This document shows positions 10,021 to 20,700 of a DNA stretch of 39,872 nt, one piece after another (positions within the stretch are counted from its first letter, which is position 1; each line of letters opens with the position of its first letter). Location: NCBI GenBank assembly GCA_049999765.1, contig JBNGIQ010008277.1, positions 37,209 through 77,080 of the forward strand, given 5' to 3'. Origin of the DNA: Phaeoceros laevis (lineage: Eukaryota; Anthocerotophyta; Anthocerotopsida; Notothyladales). Below the pieces are notes generated by a model, which did not search any database, had not been told where the DNA came from, and saw only the letters and a program-made list of their open reading frames with translations. Both the position numbers and the translations under genes were made by a program.

Positions 10021-10934
10021 GACCATTTGACCTGTGTTGCCCAGCCAACCTTGTTCTCTTCAAAATTTAAAGAGGCACGCAATTGTAACCCTGTTTGCAA
10101 AAACCGGGCAAGCTTCCTGCTGCACCCTTGCATAATAAGTGAGCACCTGACCACCAAACAAATGCCCACCTGACGCAATTGCATTTGAGTATATCAGTAT
10201 CAGTACCAGTTTCGGTATCATTCTCGCTATCACGGGTATTGCCACCCCAGCATATCGGTATCGTTTTCGCTATCACGGGTGTTGCCACCCCAGCATATCG
10301 GTATTGTTTTCCCTATCACGGGTGTTGCCACCCCAGCATAGATAACCAGCATAAGACGGTTATTGAGTTTCGTACCTGGACTTGAGACACTCCGCCCTTG
10401 GAAGCCCCGCGCGTCCATACCCCTGTCTTTGATTAAGAGAGCAGCAGCAATGATCAGTAAGAGAGGTCGCAGATAGGGCTAACACCCAAAGGTAACAGAA
10501 AAGTGGTCCAAATGTAGCCCGTCCGGGAGCCCACAGGTCGATGGAACCGCCCTATGTACAAATTGTCTGGCTATATCCACAACGCAACTGGAGCACATGA
10601 TGAACCTGGTAGTGCTCAGTGGTTCCAGAAAGAGCTGCGGTCCATTTCCAGGTTGGTCAGATTGGACGGACCTTCCGCCCCTAGGAGCCCCGCGCATCCA
10701 AGTCCCCCAGCCAACCAGCCTCCCAGAGATAAGGGTACTTGGAGAGCACGGCATGATACACCCTTTCGATCACGCGATCACGCGACCACGCGCTGGCTTT
10801 CGGTTGAGGATGTTATTATGGTCCGGCAAAAAGTACATATAAAAGCCTGGTGCCCTGGTTTCGAACCGTTTGTCTAGTGTTCTCCGGTCATGGTTCAACC
10901 TCCCTGCCCGTGAGGAGAGTAGTAGCCAGAGGCA
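10021..10934. other. intergenic region upstream of COX23
   Basis: Contains the 43-bp tandem repeat at 10225-10340 and otherwise no recognisable coding sequence. Two open frames of about 100 codons at 10554-10877 and 10597-10842 overlap one another and resemble nothing known. The last few hundred bases probably hold the COX23 promoter and 5' leader. Confidence 0.4.
10225..10345 (+). repeat. 43-bp tandem repeat, about 2.8 copies
   Basis: The unit CGCTATCACGGGTGTTGCCA... followed by CCCCAGCATATCGGTATCGTTTT starts at 10225, 10268 and 10311. The third copy breaks off after CCCCAGCATA. Copies differ at only a few bases, so this is a young minisatellite. A partial GTATCAGTACC-like prefix precedes it. 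Confidence 0.9.
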
Positions 10935-11383
10935 ATGGGAGGAGGACAATCCTCTTCCAAGGGCACAAACAGGCTGTCCGATTCGCTCTGCGCTTCACAG
11001 TATGCGGCTTCTCTCAAATGTGTGCCATTCTCCCCGGTCGATTCGTCTTTGTTTTGAAATTGCCTTCAGGAGCTGATTTTTTTGCTGCTCCATTCTCGAG
11101 GGTTTAGGGTTTAGCATCAAATTGGGCTTGTCATGGTATTGATGGCCATTGCTCGTGTATCAATGTAGGTCTGGAGAATGCCAACGGAGACAAAAGCAAG
11201 TGCCAAGATCATTTCAATGCATACAAGGAATGCAAAAAGCAAGAGGTAGGTCGTACCAAACATCGTTGGGCTGCTTTCTGCACCAACTCTTTCCTTTATT
11301 GCTTGTCACTGGTTGAGGTCTTGTCATTCCCCACTACCTTCGTGCAGAGAGAACTACGGCTTGAGGCAAACAAAAGGAGATAA
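10935..11383 (+). CDS. COX23: COX23-like twin CX9C cytochrome c oxidase assembly protein
   Basis: A 65-residue protein from three exons: 10935-11019, 11169-11245 and 11348-11383 (introns 149 and 102 bp, all GT-AG). The product contains CASQYAASLKC followed by CQDHFNAYKEC, two exact CX9C motifs forming a CHCH fold, with LENANGDKSK between them. It ends in a basic tail (ERELRLEANKRR). COX23 proteins of this family are imported into the mitochondrial intermembrane space by the MIA40 disulfide relay and are needed for cytochrome oxidase assembly. The N-terminus (MGGGQSSSKGTNRLSDSL) is short and polar. The start ATG lies in AGGCAATGGG and exon phases join exactly. It is converging with the GT31 gene on the other strand. 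Related CHCHD7-type proteins share the motif, but the 'KCLE...DKSKCQ' pattern is typical of plant COX23. Confidence 0.88.
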
Positions 11384-11770
11384 CTATTCAGGGCTGAGAA
11401 TTATGCAGCCGATTCACCGAGAAGCTCGGGGAACACTGGTTAACCATGATAATGACTTCCCGAGCAGCGCTGGTTTGGTGCTTGCTCAACAGCGTAGATC
11501 ACAATCCAGATTTCTCTGAGCTTCGACGCACTGTCTGTGGGGAAGTTTGATATGCTGTCAGGTCATTGGACGTCAGTGCAAGGAACAAAGCCGGTGCGCG
11601 CTTGGCTATTGAATTGCTACACATGCAAAGCAGCAGAGAATATGAAAGCTAACAGATTGAAGCTACAGCTTTGCTGTCGCTTCCTAGTTGTCGAATGTCT
11701 TGCAACCAATGCTTCAACACAGAGGTACCAAGCTTGCAAGACTTTTCAGTTCAACTTCTTCCCCCCCATC

Positions 11771-12916
11771 TCATGAAGCAGGGCTTCCCTGTGTTTCAGG
11801 AAACAAATCTGTCATCCGGTGCTCTTCAAAATACGAGAGGACATTTACCCATCGGTCCTGGGTTTTTAGCTGATGGACGAGAATGGTTTCGGGAATAAGT
11901 TCATGCGCACATTGGCCACCGAACTCCAGATGGTCGTAAAACAAAGGTTTTTTGTTCACACGATTCTTGGCCTTCTTTCCTTCGTTGAACCAATCGGCAA
12001 TGAGCTGATCTTCCGTTCCCACACTGTTGTCTCTTGGAATGAGGGACTCCCTAATCCACTGCACCAAATCCCACGAAAGCAAGTAACCCATTCCAGCCAT
12101 ATACCAAGCCTGTGGGTCGTTGTTCTCACAAGGAAGTATGTAGCCATAGTAGAGATCTGTCCTTGGCAGTTTTTGCAGGGACCTCCCAAGGTTATCAAAT
12201 CTCAGGTAGGAATCGTCGTCTGCTTTCATGACATAGTCATACTTGTGTGAGCCAGCAAGAGTGGAGAAAAACTCAAATGTCTTGCCCCCATTTATGCTTT
12301 CCTCACAGTTGAGAACAAGAATATCGTTGTGGTGCAGACTTTCCAGCCCTAGCAGAAGTTTTTCTTCAGCGCTCTTCACCTTTCCCAAAACAAATCTCAC
12401 AGTTACATCGGCATACTCGGAGTCCTGAATTCCATATGCAAGCCGCAACAGATTTCGACGTTCTGCACTGGGTGCTGTGGTGAAGACTCCAATCAAGATG
12501 CTGAACGTTTTCGAAGTTCCAGCTGCTTTGGTTCTTGGCAAAACTTGCTGTTGATTTTTCTTTTGCAAAGCACCGTCGGAGGCCGTTGCTGGCGTGGAGT
12601 CACATCCCACCGATACTTGACTTGCCTGGATGGAGATGTGAGTGTGGTCGTGTCCATCTGCTGCAACAATAACGTGAGTTCTGTTGATTCCAGCAGCTGT
12701 GAGTGCTCCCTGTGGCTGCAGATTGCTCTGGTGAGCGTTTGAGCCTCCCCCATACAAATGTTTTTGGTCACAAACCACATCCTGTATGATGCCTCGAAAG
12801 AGAGCAGGACTTAGCAGCATGGACATGTACAGTAGTATTCCAGTTAGCATCACCATTGCTGCTACAGCACAAAGATTTAGATTGTCGCTCTTGCCATGTC
12901 GTCGAAAGCTAGCCAT
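11771..12916 (-). CDS. GT31-family glycosyltransferase (beta-1,3-galactosyltransferase-like), Golgi type II membrane protein
   Basis: A single uninterrupted frame encodes 381 residues from the ATG at 12916 (AACATGGCT context); an in-frame ATG 26 codons upstream is less likely. Residues 15-40 form a hydrophobic signal anchor after a basic stretch (SFRRHGK). A Thr/Ala/Gln-rich stem follows, then a catalytic domain from about 135. Key features are SILIGVFTTAPSAERRNLLR, a VRFVLG strand, the DxD-type metal/UDP-sugar site KADDDSY at 231-237, YMAGMGYLLSWDLV and the GTEDQ loop at 300-304. GT31 enzymes transfer galactose or GlcNAc from UDP-sugars in beta-1,3 linkage to glycoproteins. Donor and acceptor cannot be told from sequence. 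It has no introns, unlike many plant GT31 genes. The next gene upstream is on the same strand. Confidence 0.85.
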   Translation of the reverse strand: MASFRRHGKSDNLNLCAVAAMVMLTGILLYMSMLLSPALFRGIIQDVVCDQKHLYGGGSNAHQSNLQPQGALTAAGINRTHVIVAADGHDHTHISIQASQVSVGCDSTPATASDGALQKKNQQQVLPRTKAAGTSKTFSILIGVFTTAPSAERRNLLRLAYGIQDSEYADVTVRFVLGKVKSAEEKLLLGLESLHHNDILVLNCEESINGGKTFEFFSTLAGSHKYDYVMKADDDSYLRFDNLGRSLQKLPRTDLYYGYILPCENNDPQAWYMAGMGYLLSWDLVQWIRESLIPRDNSVGTEDQLIADWFNEGKKAKNRVNKKPLFYDHLEFGGQCAHELIPETILVHQLKTQDRWVNVLSYFEEHRMTDLFPETQGSPAS

Positions 12917-13392
12917 GTTGAGCAGTCTTGGAGGCTGGGTCTTGTATAGTGTGGTACCACTATTTCTGCAGTGGGGTTCTGACCTGAATCGCACTCACAG
13001 CACAGGTTCGTAGACGAACCAACCTGCTTCTCTCCTTCAAACAACCACCCAAATCCTGACGCAGCAATGAAGCATCAGTCTGTTCAGGTTCTTGGTGCAT
13101 ATGTTTGAAGGAATGCTTTCGGTCTGCTGGCACGTGTTCTTGGTCTCGTTCAACCGTCATGTTCACAGTACTTGTGTACGTTCTCCGGTTTGTCATGTTC
13201 GTTCCTTTACGGTAGTTTTTTGGTCTGCTAGCAATCTCCCAGAGAAATGAGGGGCTGACCAGAACAAATAGATGTTGAAGTAGCTTCAAGTTGCGAATGC
13301 ACGCAATAATGGTGTCAAAACTGCCTCAGAGTACAACTGTACAACTGAGCCCTGAAAAAACGACGCAACGTCATTCAAGAAGTGGCAGGTTA
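12917..13392. other. spacer between two minus-strand genes; probable GT31 promoter/leader
   Basis: No coding sequence is supported. The 109-codon minus frame here has no recognisable features and runs just up to the GT31 start, so it is most likely 5' leader of that gene and 3' end of the upstream one. Confidence 0.4.
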
Positions 13393-14445
13393 TCAGGCCG
13401 CCCTATTGGAATTCCATGTGGAGTACAGCCAAGGCAGCTGAGTCAAGTACATGCCAAAGTAGAGTGTCCACAACGCAAGCAGCAACTTCAAGGTCAAAGC
13501 AAGCACCAATCCTCCACTCAAAGCTGCAACCAGCTCCATTCCTCGAGCGAGCTGTCGGAACCTGTACACAGTGTACAAAATGGGGACCAGCGGATAGCTC
13601 GGCAGGCGATCGCTTGAGAGGAGTCGCTCATACGCAAGCTGCACAAAGATGAGGGCAAGATAGGGCCCTAGTACAGGAAGGGCAACAAGCACCTTGCCCG
13701 TAATGAGGGACAGCACCAGAGCGAGGGCTGCGACTCCCACTCCAGCGTAAGCCAGGTAATCCTGAACCTGAGGCAGACCCTTAGGGTAGCCTGTGTACTC
13801 CCAGGGCCCTATCCATGGTGCTGGGCCTCCGGGCACCGCCTGATGGTGCCCAGCCTTGTCCGCCAGCACCAAGAAGAGATCGGCTGACATGACAAAGAGC
13901 AGGTCCACCCCGAAGGAAGCTGCCAAACCGATCAGGTAGGTTTGCTGAAGCAGATCAATGAGGGGAACTATGATTCCCGGCACCACAACCACCGTTGTCG
14001 CCAGAAGAGGCCCCACCAGCCAGGTATAACCCGCTTGCTTCTCGACGTAGCCCATCACTTTGCTTCTCACGGAACTCTGCCTCTGGATCTTGGGTCTCCT
14101 CTCTTTGGGCTGCTTGGCTGCATCCCCCAATGTATCCCCACTTTGAGCTGCTGTTATGACGCCGCTCTCGCGAGACACCCGCTCCCATCCCAGAAGCTCT
14201 CTCTTCTGGCCAAAGGCAAGAGACTCCGCAAGCCCTAGTCCTCCGCCTAAGCATTTTCTCCTGCTGCCCTGAAGAGGATCCGAGAAACCTACATGGTGCC
14301 GCCTGCTGCAGCTGATCCGGGAAACCGAGGAGGTGGAGTAGAAGGCCGGGCTTGCCGCCATTCTGGAACCCGAGGTAGAAGCCAGCACATCGTAGGGAAT
14401 CCCGCCGCAATGCGAAGCAGCGGATCTAAAGCAAGACACTTCCAT
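13393..14445 (-). CDS. plastid-type multi-pass membrane protein, unknown function
   Basis: One intronless frame. From the ATG at 14445 (MEVSCFRSAAS...) it gives 350 residues; an earlier ATG at 14469 adds eight. The first 90 or so residues are rich in Ser, Ala and Arg and poor in acidic residues, as in a chloroplast transit peptide. A basic stretch (PKERRPKIQRQSSVRSK) precedes a hydrophobic core. There are about five to six predicted membrane segments, including GYTWLVGPLLATTVVVVPGI, a VDLLFVMSADLFLVLA segment, LAYAGVGVAALALVLSLITG and a long Leu-rich C-terminal segment. A conserved-looking loop (GPWEYTGYPKGLPQVQDY) lies between them. It resembles a family of uncharacterised plant plastid membrane proteins; I cannot name it. 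It is divergent to D27 across 1.57 kb. Confidence 0.75.
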   Translation of the reverse strand: MEVSCFRSAASHCGGIPYDVLASTSGSRMAASPAFYSTSSVSRISCSRRHHVGFSDPLQGSRRKCLGGGLGLAESLAFGQKRELLGWERVSRESGVITAAQSGDTLGDAAKQPKERRPKIQRQSSVRSKVMGYVEKQAGYTWLVGPLLATTVVVVPGIIVPLIDLLQQTYLIGLAASFGVDLLFVMSADLFLVLADKAGHHQAVPGGPAPWIGPWEYTGYPKGLPQVQDYLAYAGVGVAALALVLSLITGKVLVALPVLGPYLALIFVQLAYERLLSSDRLPSYPLVPILYTVYRFRQLARGMELVAALSGGLVLALTLKLLLALWTLYFGMYLTQLPWLYSTWNSNRAA

Positions 14446-16016
14446 TGTGGTATCGGAGTAGTCCCGCACAAGCTGCCTGTGTCCAGATTCTCCGGGCCGG
14501 CAATGGACAAGAAGCGAGCCTGAAGCGAAGAGACAGAAGAGAGCAGTCCGCGATGCATGCGGCGGACCGCGTGATCAGCGCGCGTAGAAGCACCGGAGGA
14601 GCTGAAGGGCGGCCAACAGACAAGACACCACCTGTAAGCTGGTGAGAGATGGCGGGAACCACTCCGATGACAAGATGCTGGAGGCACGTCCTCGGTGTGA
14701 CCCGTGTCTCGTTACGCCATGTGTGAAATGGTCAAAAAGTCCAAGAGTATTTGCAATGTGAACAGCGCGTACCTACTACTGTGACAATGAAACCATGACC
14801 GGCTCACCTGCTGCCACGTCAGAATCCTATGTGGCGGGCTACAAGCCTCCAACTGAATTTCATCACAAGCATATTGTGTGCAAAACATCCCAACCTCCCA
14901 AAAGCACATGTCGGATCTGGTAGAAGTACTTCAGTGGGAACTCGAGAGTCGATTCCCATGATCCCCAGGAGGAAAACGTCGGCACGGCAAAACGACATGA
15001 TGGCATTTCTGCTCCTCCTTCCGGTTCACATGGAAAGGTGCTTACAAGTCGTGGTGCCGCGGAGTAGCGGAGATTCTGTTGTCTTCACAATTGCCCTCCC
15101 AGTACCCCTCTTTAGGGCCAGTTTGTTGATCCCTGTCAGGCGACCACCGACTGAGCCAGCAGTTGACGATCAATTCCAGTGCTCCGAAATGCTTTGATGA
15201 TCGAGGAAAGCCGAGGAGTTTGGTGTGGAGTGTTGCGAGAATTAGTAAGTCCTCTTCTCAAATCCGATGAATTTTGCGGACTTGGTGTCCTTCCGATCCG
15301 AATGTTCAATTGCTCCTGTGATTTGCCCATGGCCCCGTCGAGGTCTGTCAAGGTGAACTGTCGACAACCCCAGCAAGCACATTTAGGAGATGAAAGCGCT
15401 TAAGGCACACCTTAAGGTTGGTTCATCCTGTGGTTGCAAATCTAGCGCTGCTGGATTGAAGTCCTTGGAACTCTGTGAATGGGGCACGTGCATCCTTCCA
15501 AGGCTGAAATTTGGAGCTTAAGAGGGGTGCCTGCTGCCATCAGTGGTTTGCTGAAGAGCAAGGTAGAGCACCTGTAGAACTTCGAACCTGTCTTAGGTAA
15601 AGGGAAGGAAAGGCAACGAGGTGCCAAGAGAGCAGGTTTAGCGTGTCGTAGCTGACAGCGCACCAGCTGAGAGAAGGAGACCCTTACGCATGCACAAAGG
15701 CAGCAGCCACGCAACTAGCTATAGGTGCCTTAAGGCAAGTGGCGATGGCGGCGCGCACCGCGACCTGGCTGGTTCAGGGAAGGATTCGGTTGTAGAGATT
15801 TGCAGGTATCGTAGCACGCAATGGACAAGCCGGACCCCACCACCTCGTGAACACCACGTTTGCTTCTCCGTCTGTCTCACTCGCGTTTGGTCCTCACTGC
15901 TGGACGTTCCTTGGGATCCATCTCGAGATCTCCTTCATTAAGGCTCTGGCTAGTCAGACTCCCCCCCTGCTCTAACCGATCCATGTCTCGCTTGGCTGTG
16001 GATTCTTGACAGAATC
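14446..16016. other. 1.57-kb divergent intergenic region between membrane-protein gene and D27
   Basis: It should contain promoters and leaders for the two genes that point away from each other. The plus frame at 14829-15197 (122 codons) and others show no recognisable domain and no linking splice sites, so none is called. GC-rich stretches near 14480-14640 and 15720-15830 fit leader sequence. Confidence 0.45.
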
Positions 16017-17276
16017 ATGAGTTTTGGGATCGGCCACGCTCGGCCGTGTGGAGTGCGTCAGCAACTAGAGGGAGTTCAGGCACGCTGCAGCCAAACTGGC
16101 GTCGGAAAGTCAGGAGGATCGGTTGCTTCCCTGAGATCCCGAAGAAACTTTTCAAGGAGGAAATTGTCCTCGAGCTCCGCTAACGGGGGCAGTTCACTAG
16201 CAAATCAAGGCAGGATTCGGGTAACGAGCAGGAGCCAAAATTCCAGGGGATCACAAAGTGCGAGATGCCGGATAATTGGAGAGCCTGCTCCGTTGGGCAA
16301 GGTCTCCACTTACAAAGACGCTTGGTGGGAGCGAGCTTTGATTCACTTTATCGTGTCCAAAATGGGTGAAGCTATTGGTAAGGCGCTCAGGTGACTTAAT
16401 TGACCAATTTGTTCAAGATCGGTGCACAGGTTAACGTTGTGGCTGCCCTGAGCTGAAGTTGGGAAAGCTGTTCACTTGAGCTGCAGGGCAGACCACTACA
16501 GAAAAAGGATATGACGCCTTCGTAGACACCTCGAAGCGGCTGGTGAAGGGTAGATCCCCCTTGCAGCAACGCGTGGTTGTCATGAATATCTTAACCTCCG
16601 CGGTGCCACCTTGGGTTTTCAAGATAGTGAGTGAGATTAGAGCCGAGATTCAGTTTGTATGCCTGCTACGTGTGAAACATACCAAGTCTGAAAGAGGTGT
16701 TTTTGCTACAGGTTCGGACGATTTTTCCCAAGGTGACCAAGTTTTCCTCCGAGTACTACGCCCTAAGCACGGCCATTTTCTTCCAGTGGCTTGTGGGGCC
16801 AGCAGAGGTAATCGCAACTTGTTTGATGAACCTCCTCCAATGCAATGACGGGACAAATAACATTCAGGCGTAACATGCAGACGACGGAAATGGAGGTGAA
16901 TGGTGTGACGCAGAGCAGCTGCGTCAAAATTAAAAAATGCAGGTTCTTGGAATCTAGTAATTGTGTGGGAATGTGCGTCAATCTTTGCAAGGTTCCCTCG
17001 CAGGACTTCATTTCGACATCGTTCGGCGTCCCACTGTATATGAAGCCGAGTAAGTTGACTACGGCTTTTTACCAAAGTTCCTGTTCTGAACCTGTTCTAC
17101 AATTCCATTGCCAGCAGTCGTCGATTGACCTTTGCCAGTTGCGAACAGACTTTGAGGATATGAGCTGCGAAATGCGGTATGGTGAGCATCCACCTCCGGA
17201 GAAGGAGGATCCCGCATTCAACCAGCCATGCTATGCCATGCTGTGTAAGACCACTGATGAATCAAGTAGCTTGTGA
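16017..17276 (+). CDS. D27: DWARF27-family beta-carotene isomerase (plastid)
   Basis: Five exons join in phase: 16017-16377, 16487-16626, 16712-16807, 16881-17049, 17149-17276 (introns 109, 85, 73, 99 bp), giving 297 residues. The first ~95 residues are Ser/Arg-rich like a transit peptide. The D27 domain begins TYKDAWWERALIHFIVSKMG and continues with YDAFVDTSKRLVKG, VRTIFPKVTKFSSEYYALST and FFQWLVGPAE. The Cys-rich signature CRFLESSNCVGMCVNLCK follows, then FEDMSCEMRYGEHPPPEKED and PAFNQPCY near the C-terminus. D27 is an iron-containing plastid enzyme that isomerises all-trans- to 9-cis-beta-carotene, the first strigolactone-specific step; D27-like paralogs share the fold, and subclass is not decided here. 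An AATAAA occurs at 17421. An alternative 3' end is possible (GTAAGA donor at 17246). Confidence 0.92.
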
Positions 17277-17726
17277 GCCAGTGAGGCATTCCAGGCGGCT
17301 GAACATTCATCGTTTTGTTTATTCCAGGTACAACTGCGCAGCAGAAGATTGTCCACAGCGCTGAAACTCCTCGGAACTCCCGAAGTGAAAGTCCAAGTGA
17401 GACCTGTTCTATTGTTTGATAATAAAACAACTTGAAAGGTCTACATTCCCGCAAAGTGTCAAAATTGTAGCGAATTTGCCAACTCAATAACCAACATATG
17501 CTTCAAAATGCCCAAAAACCAGCTATCTCAGTAGTGTTCATCCTTCTTCGTCTGCATCATGCCATGCACAATCAACTTTGTTAGATGAAGAATCTTTGAA
17601 CCAACAAATCCGCCTTCGCAATGATGTGAGGTCACTGAGAGAGGCGAAACTTTTACCTTGCGAGGTAGCCACACGTAGCTCGTCACAGTTGCGGCCCGCT
17701 AGGAGCTAGGACCAAGATTATGTTCC
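17277..17726. other. convergent spacer between D27 and UTP20 3' ends
   Basis: About 450 bp holding the 3' untranslated regions of two genes that face each other. No independent coding sequence is supported, apart from a possible alternative D27 last exon starting at 17329. Confidence 0.5.
17421..17426 (+). promoter_or_regulatory. possible D27 polyadenylation signal
   Basis: AATAAA lies 145 bp after the D27 stop in an AT-rich stretch (TTTGATAATAAAACAACTTG). Plant polyadenylation signals are degenerate, so this is suggestive only. Confidence 0.35.
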
Positions 17727-20700
17727 CTACAAACCCCTCTCTACTTTGCGTTCCAAAATTTTCCTTCGCTTTTGAGCGTGTCGCTTCGAAGTGAGCCTTA
17801 GCTTCCTCTTTGCACTGGCCTCTGGCTTTCTCAAGACGTAAGTCTTGTCAGCTTCTTTCCTAGCAACTCTTCGACTATTAACCCTGTCCCGCACATCACT
17901 ATATGCAGACTCAAAATGAGCACCAACAACCTCCCGCAAGGTACTCATAACCTGCTCTCCTAACTGCCGCAACTCGTCATTTACAGGTCTGGCACTGTAC
18001 CCAGCAGTTATCTTATAGAGGGGCTCCAGCATGCAAGGTAGATATGCTTGAACGCTTTCCCCAAGCTGTGATGTCATAGAACTGAACCACTGAAGCGCCG
18101 CTTTAGTTTGAACCGGGTGAACTCTCAGAGCAGTCTTTGCCACCTTTTTAAAAATCATCTGTACGGTATCAGCAGTACCGTTTCCTGTGGCGCCTCTGGA
18201 ATGATCAGATTTATCTCCATCTTCCTGGTGACCAGTTACAAAACATTCATCCTCAATGAACCCTTGCTGATTGCACTTCACAGCTGGAGGGAGCCCAAGA
18301 AAGAGACAAGTGACGAACACCAAGTTTTGGACAAGGAGTTCACCCATGTCTTCGTCCAGGGCGACAGACTCAAGTTGTTCAGTGAAAGCTGAAGCTAACT
18401 GGATAAGTCTTCGCGGACGGATAAGACATCCCTCCTTTTCAAGAAGTGCCATTTCTACCAACTGGCTCTTGTTCAGCGAACCGCAAGCTGTGAAATACAC
18501 TCCAAGCAAGCGTGCACTAACTTTGCGCACCCATGTATGCTGATGAAGGAGAAATGATGGTATCAGCTCCCAGACACCCTCAAGTGATTGTTGGAGACGA
18601 AGATCTTGATTCTTCTGAACCAGCTTTTCAATCATCACCAGTGACAGATAGATCTCCTGCCAGAGTGGGGCTTGCTCACCTTCAAATCCTTCCACAGAGC
18701 TGTCTGATAGCTGAATTTCTCTTGCATGCTTCAAAAACACGATAATCGCAGAAATAACTTTTCCTGTATGCCTCCCAAAGTTGTTGCCCATTACTTCAAT
18801 CAAGTAGCCTAAAACCTGAACTGCAGGGCGCCAAAGAAGGCGATTATCCCCCTGATACCAAGACATAGCGAAGTCAAATATGCGGTCCAGAGAACGTTGA
18901 CTGATGCGCCATATAAGAGCTTTCAGAACAGTTCCAGCCATTGCCCTGACATGATTTGCCTCATCGTTTGCAAGTCTAGTGACCAAGGCCAAAAATAAGC
19001 TTTCTGCCTGATGCTCCACAACATGTTCAGGAAATTTGGAAATGACGGTGTGCACCATGTCCAGGGCTGCTTCTCTGCCACTAGTCTCCTCATAACCAAT
19101 GTTTGTGATAAAAAAATCCAAGTGCTGCTGTAGCCGTCTAGGACCTATCGGGTAATCCAGCAAAAACTGCAGCAATACCTGGCTGGCGAGTTTTCTCTCT
19201 GCTTCCACCTGACTCCTAATCATCACGTGCTCAACTTTCTTCACCAAATCATACAGCTCTGGAACTAATAGTTTTCTTCCAATGACAGCTTTCAGAAGGC
19301 TCAATGCTGTGCTGCAAGCACGTCCTTCCATGTCAACAAAGATCGGGAATTCCAGAAGAGTATGCAGCTGCTCTTCCGAAACATCACTGATGTCATGATG
19401 CCTTATGAGAGCAATCAAAAGTGTGAAACTGGCCTTCGTAGCATCACTTTCTGAAGTTCCAAATCGCTGGGCAATCGACAATACATCAGAAGTTAACTGA
19501 ACTCCACAGGACCTCAGATTAGGTAGTGGAAATCTCAGAAAATGGGATAGACACTTTAGGGCACCGCATAGTACAGCATCATATTTTGATCTCAGGCACC
19601 TCTGCAAAAGATCAAAGATAGGGCCCAGCATTGACAAAACCTGCTGATGTTCAGGGCTTACTTTCAAAATTTTCAGGTTACCATGCAAAACATCCAGGGC
19701 AAATTCCATGAGCAGATGGTAATTCTGCCTGAAGTCCGTCCTGGTCGGACCACCACCATTTTGGATCACATCGAGGCCCTGTGTTAGCAGTTCCTGTACA
19801 AAGACAAGAAACTCCTCTTGGTTGACACTAGCATTACCCTGAATCCCTGTGGCTACAGCCTTCAAAATCAGCTGAAGTTTCACCTTATCCTTAGGAGACG
19901 GTAAGCTTTCTAGATTATGAATGACAGGTTTCAGCAAAGACATTGCATGTGACCGAAAAGTCACTGACTTTGCCAACAGCTGGATGCTCTCAAGGGATTG
20001 CACACGTCTAGTTTCTTTCATTTTTCGAGCAATCCCTTCCACATCTTTCTCTTCTGCAACTTCTCCCAGAAAAGTACTAAGGAGGCTGCCCAGCAGCTGG
20101 TCCAGACAATAGTCAATTTCTCCAATCTGCAACTCAGGCAGTAACTTCAACAGAATCGAGTTGATTGTATATCCCAAAACATGTAGCTCATATCCTCTTG
20201 TTAGAGAAGACTGCATAATGTTCACCACAAAATGCAGAAAGCGTGCACCTAATGCTTTAGACACAATCACCAAAGCTGCTCTGGCCTCATCTCTGATTGC
20301 TTGACGCCGATGCTTCAAAAGGTTGACTATATTCTGTATGACCGGAGGCAGCTCAATCTCCATAATTTCTTCGGGGAGAAACTTCAGAATCTTGGCAACT
20401 GCTGCAGCCAGCGATGCATTCACGCTATCCTTCTGTGAAGTCATCAGTTTTTGAGATTCAGGCAGGACCCTTCTCTGTAAAACCCTGCTGATTTCAGGTA
20501 ACAGTACGCTCCCTTCAAGCTTATCTCCAGAGGCCACTGTAACAGTATCAGATTCATTTCCTAAACCTTCCGTCCCAGAATTGAAAAAGTGAAACTCGTC
20601 TAGTAGGGAGCTGATAAGCCTTGCCAGAAGCTTCTGGTGTTGTGGTCTTGTCGAAACCAGCCGAAAGCACTGCATCAGGAGCCCAAAGTAGGGGTCCCAT

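Noticed and set aside
10225-10345. Regular repeats considered as a CRISPR array
   Set aside because: The units are contiguous without unique spacers, and the genome is eukaryotic.
12960-13289. 109-codon minus-strand frame upstream of GT31
   Set aside because: It shows no domain or conservation-like pattern and fits the GT31 leader region.
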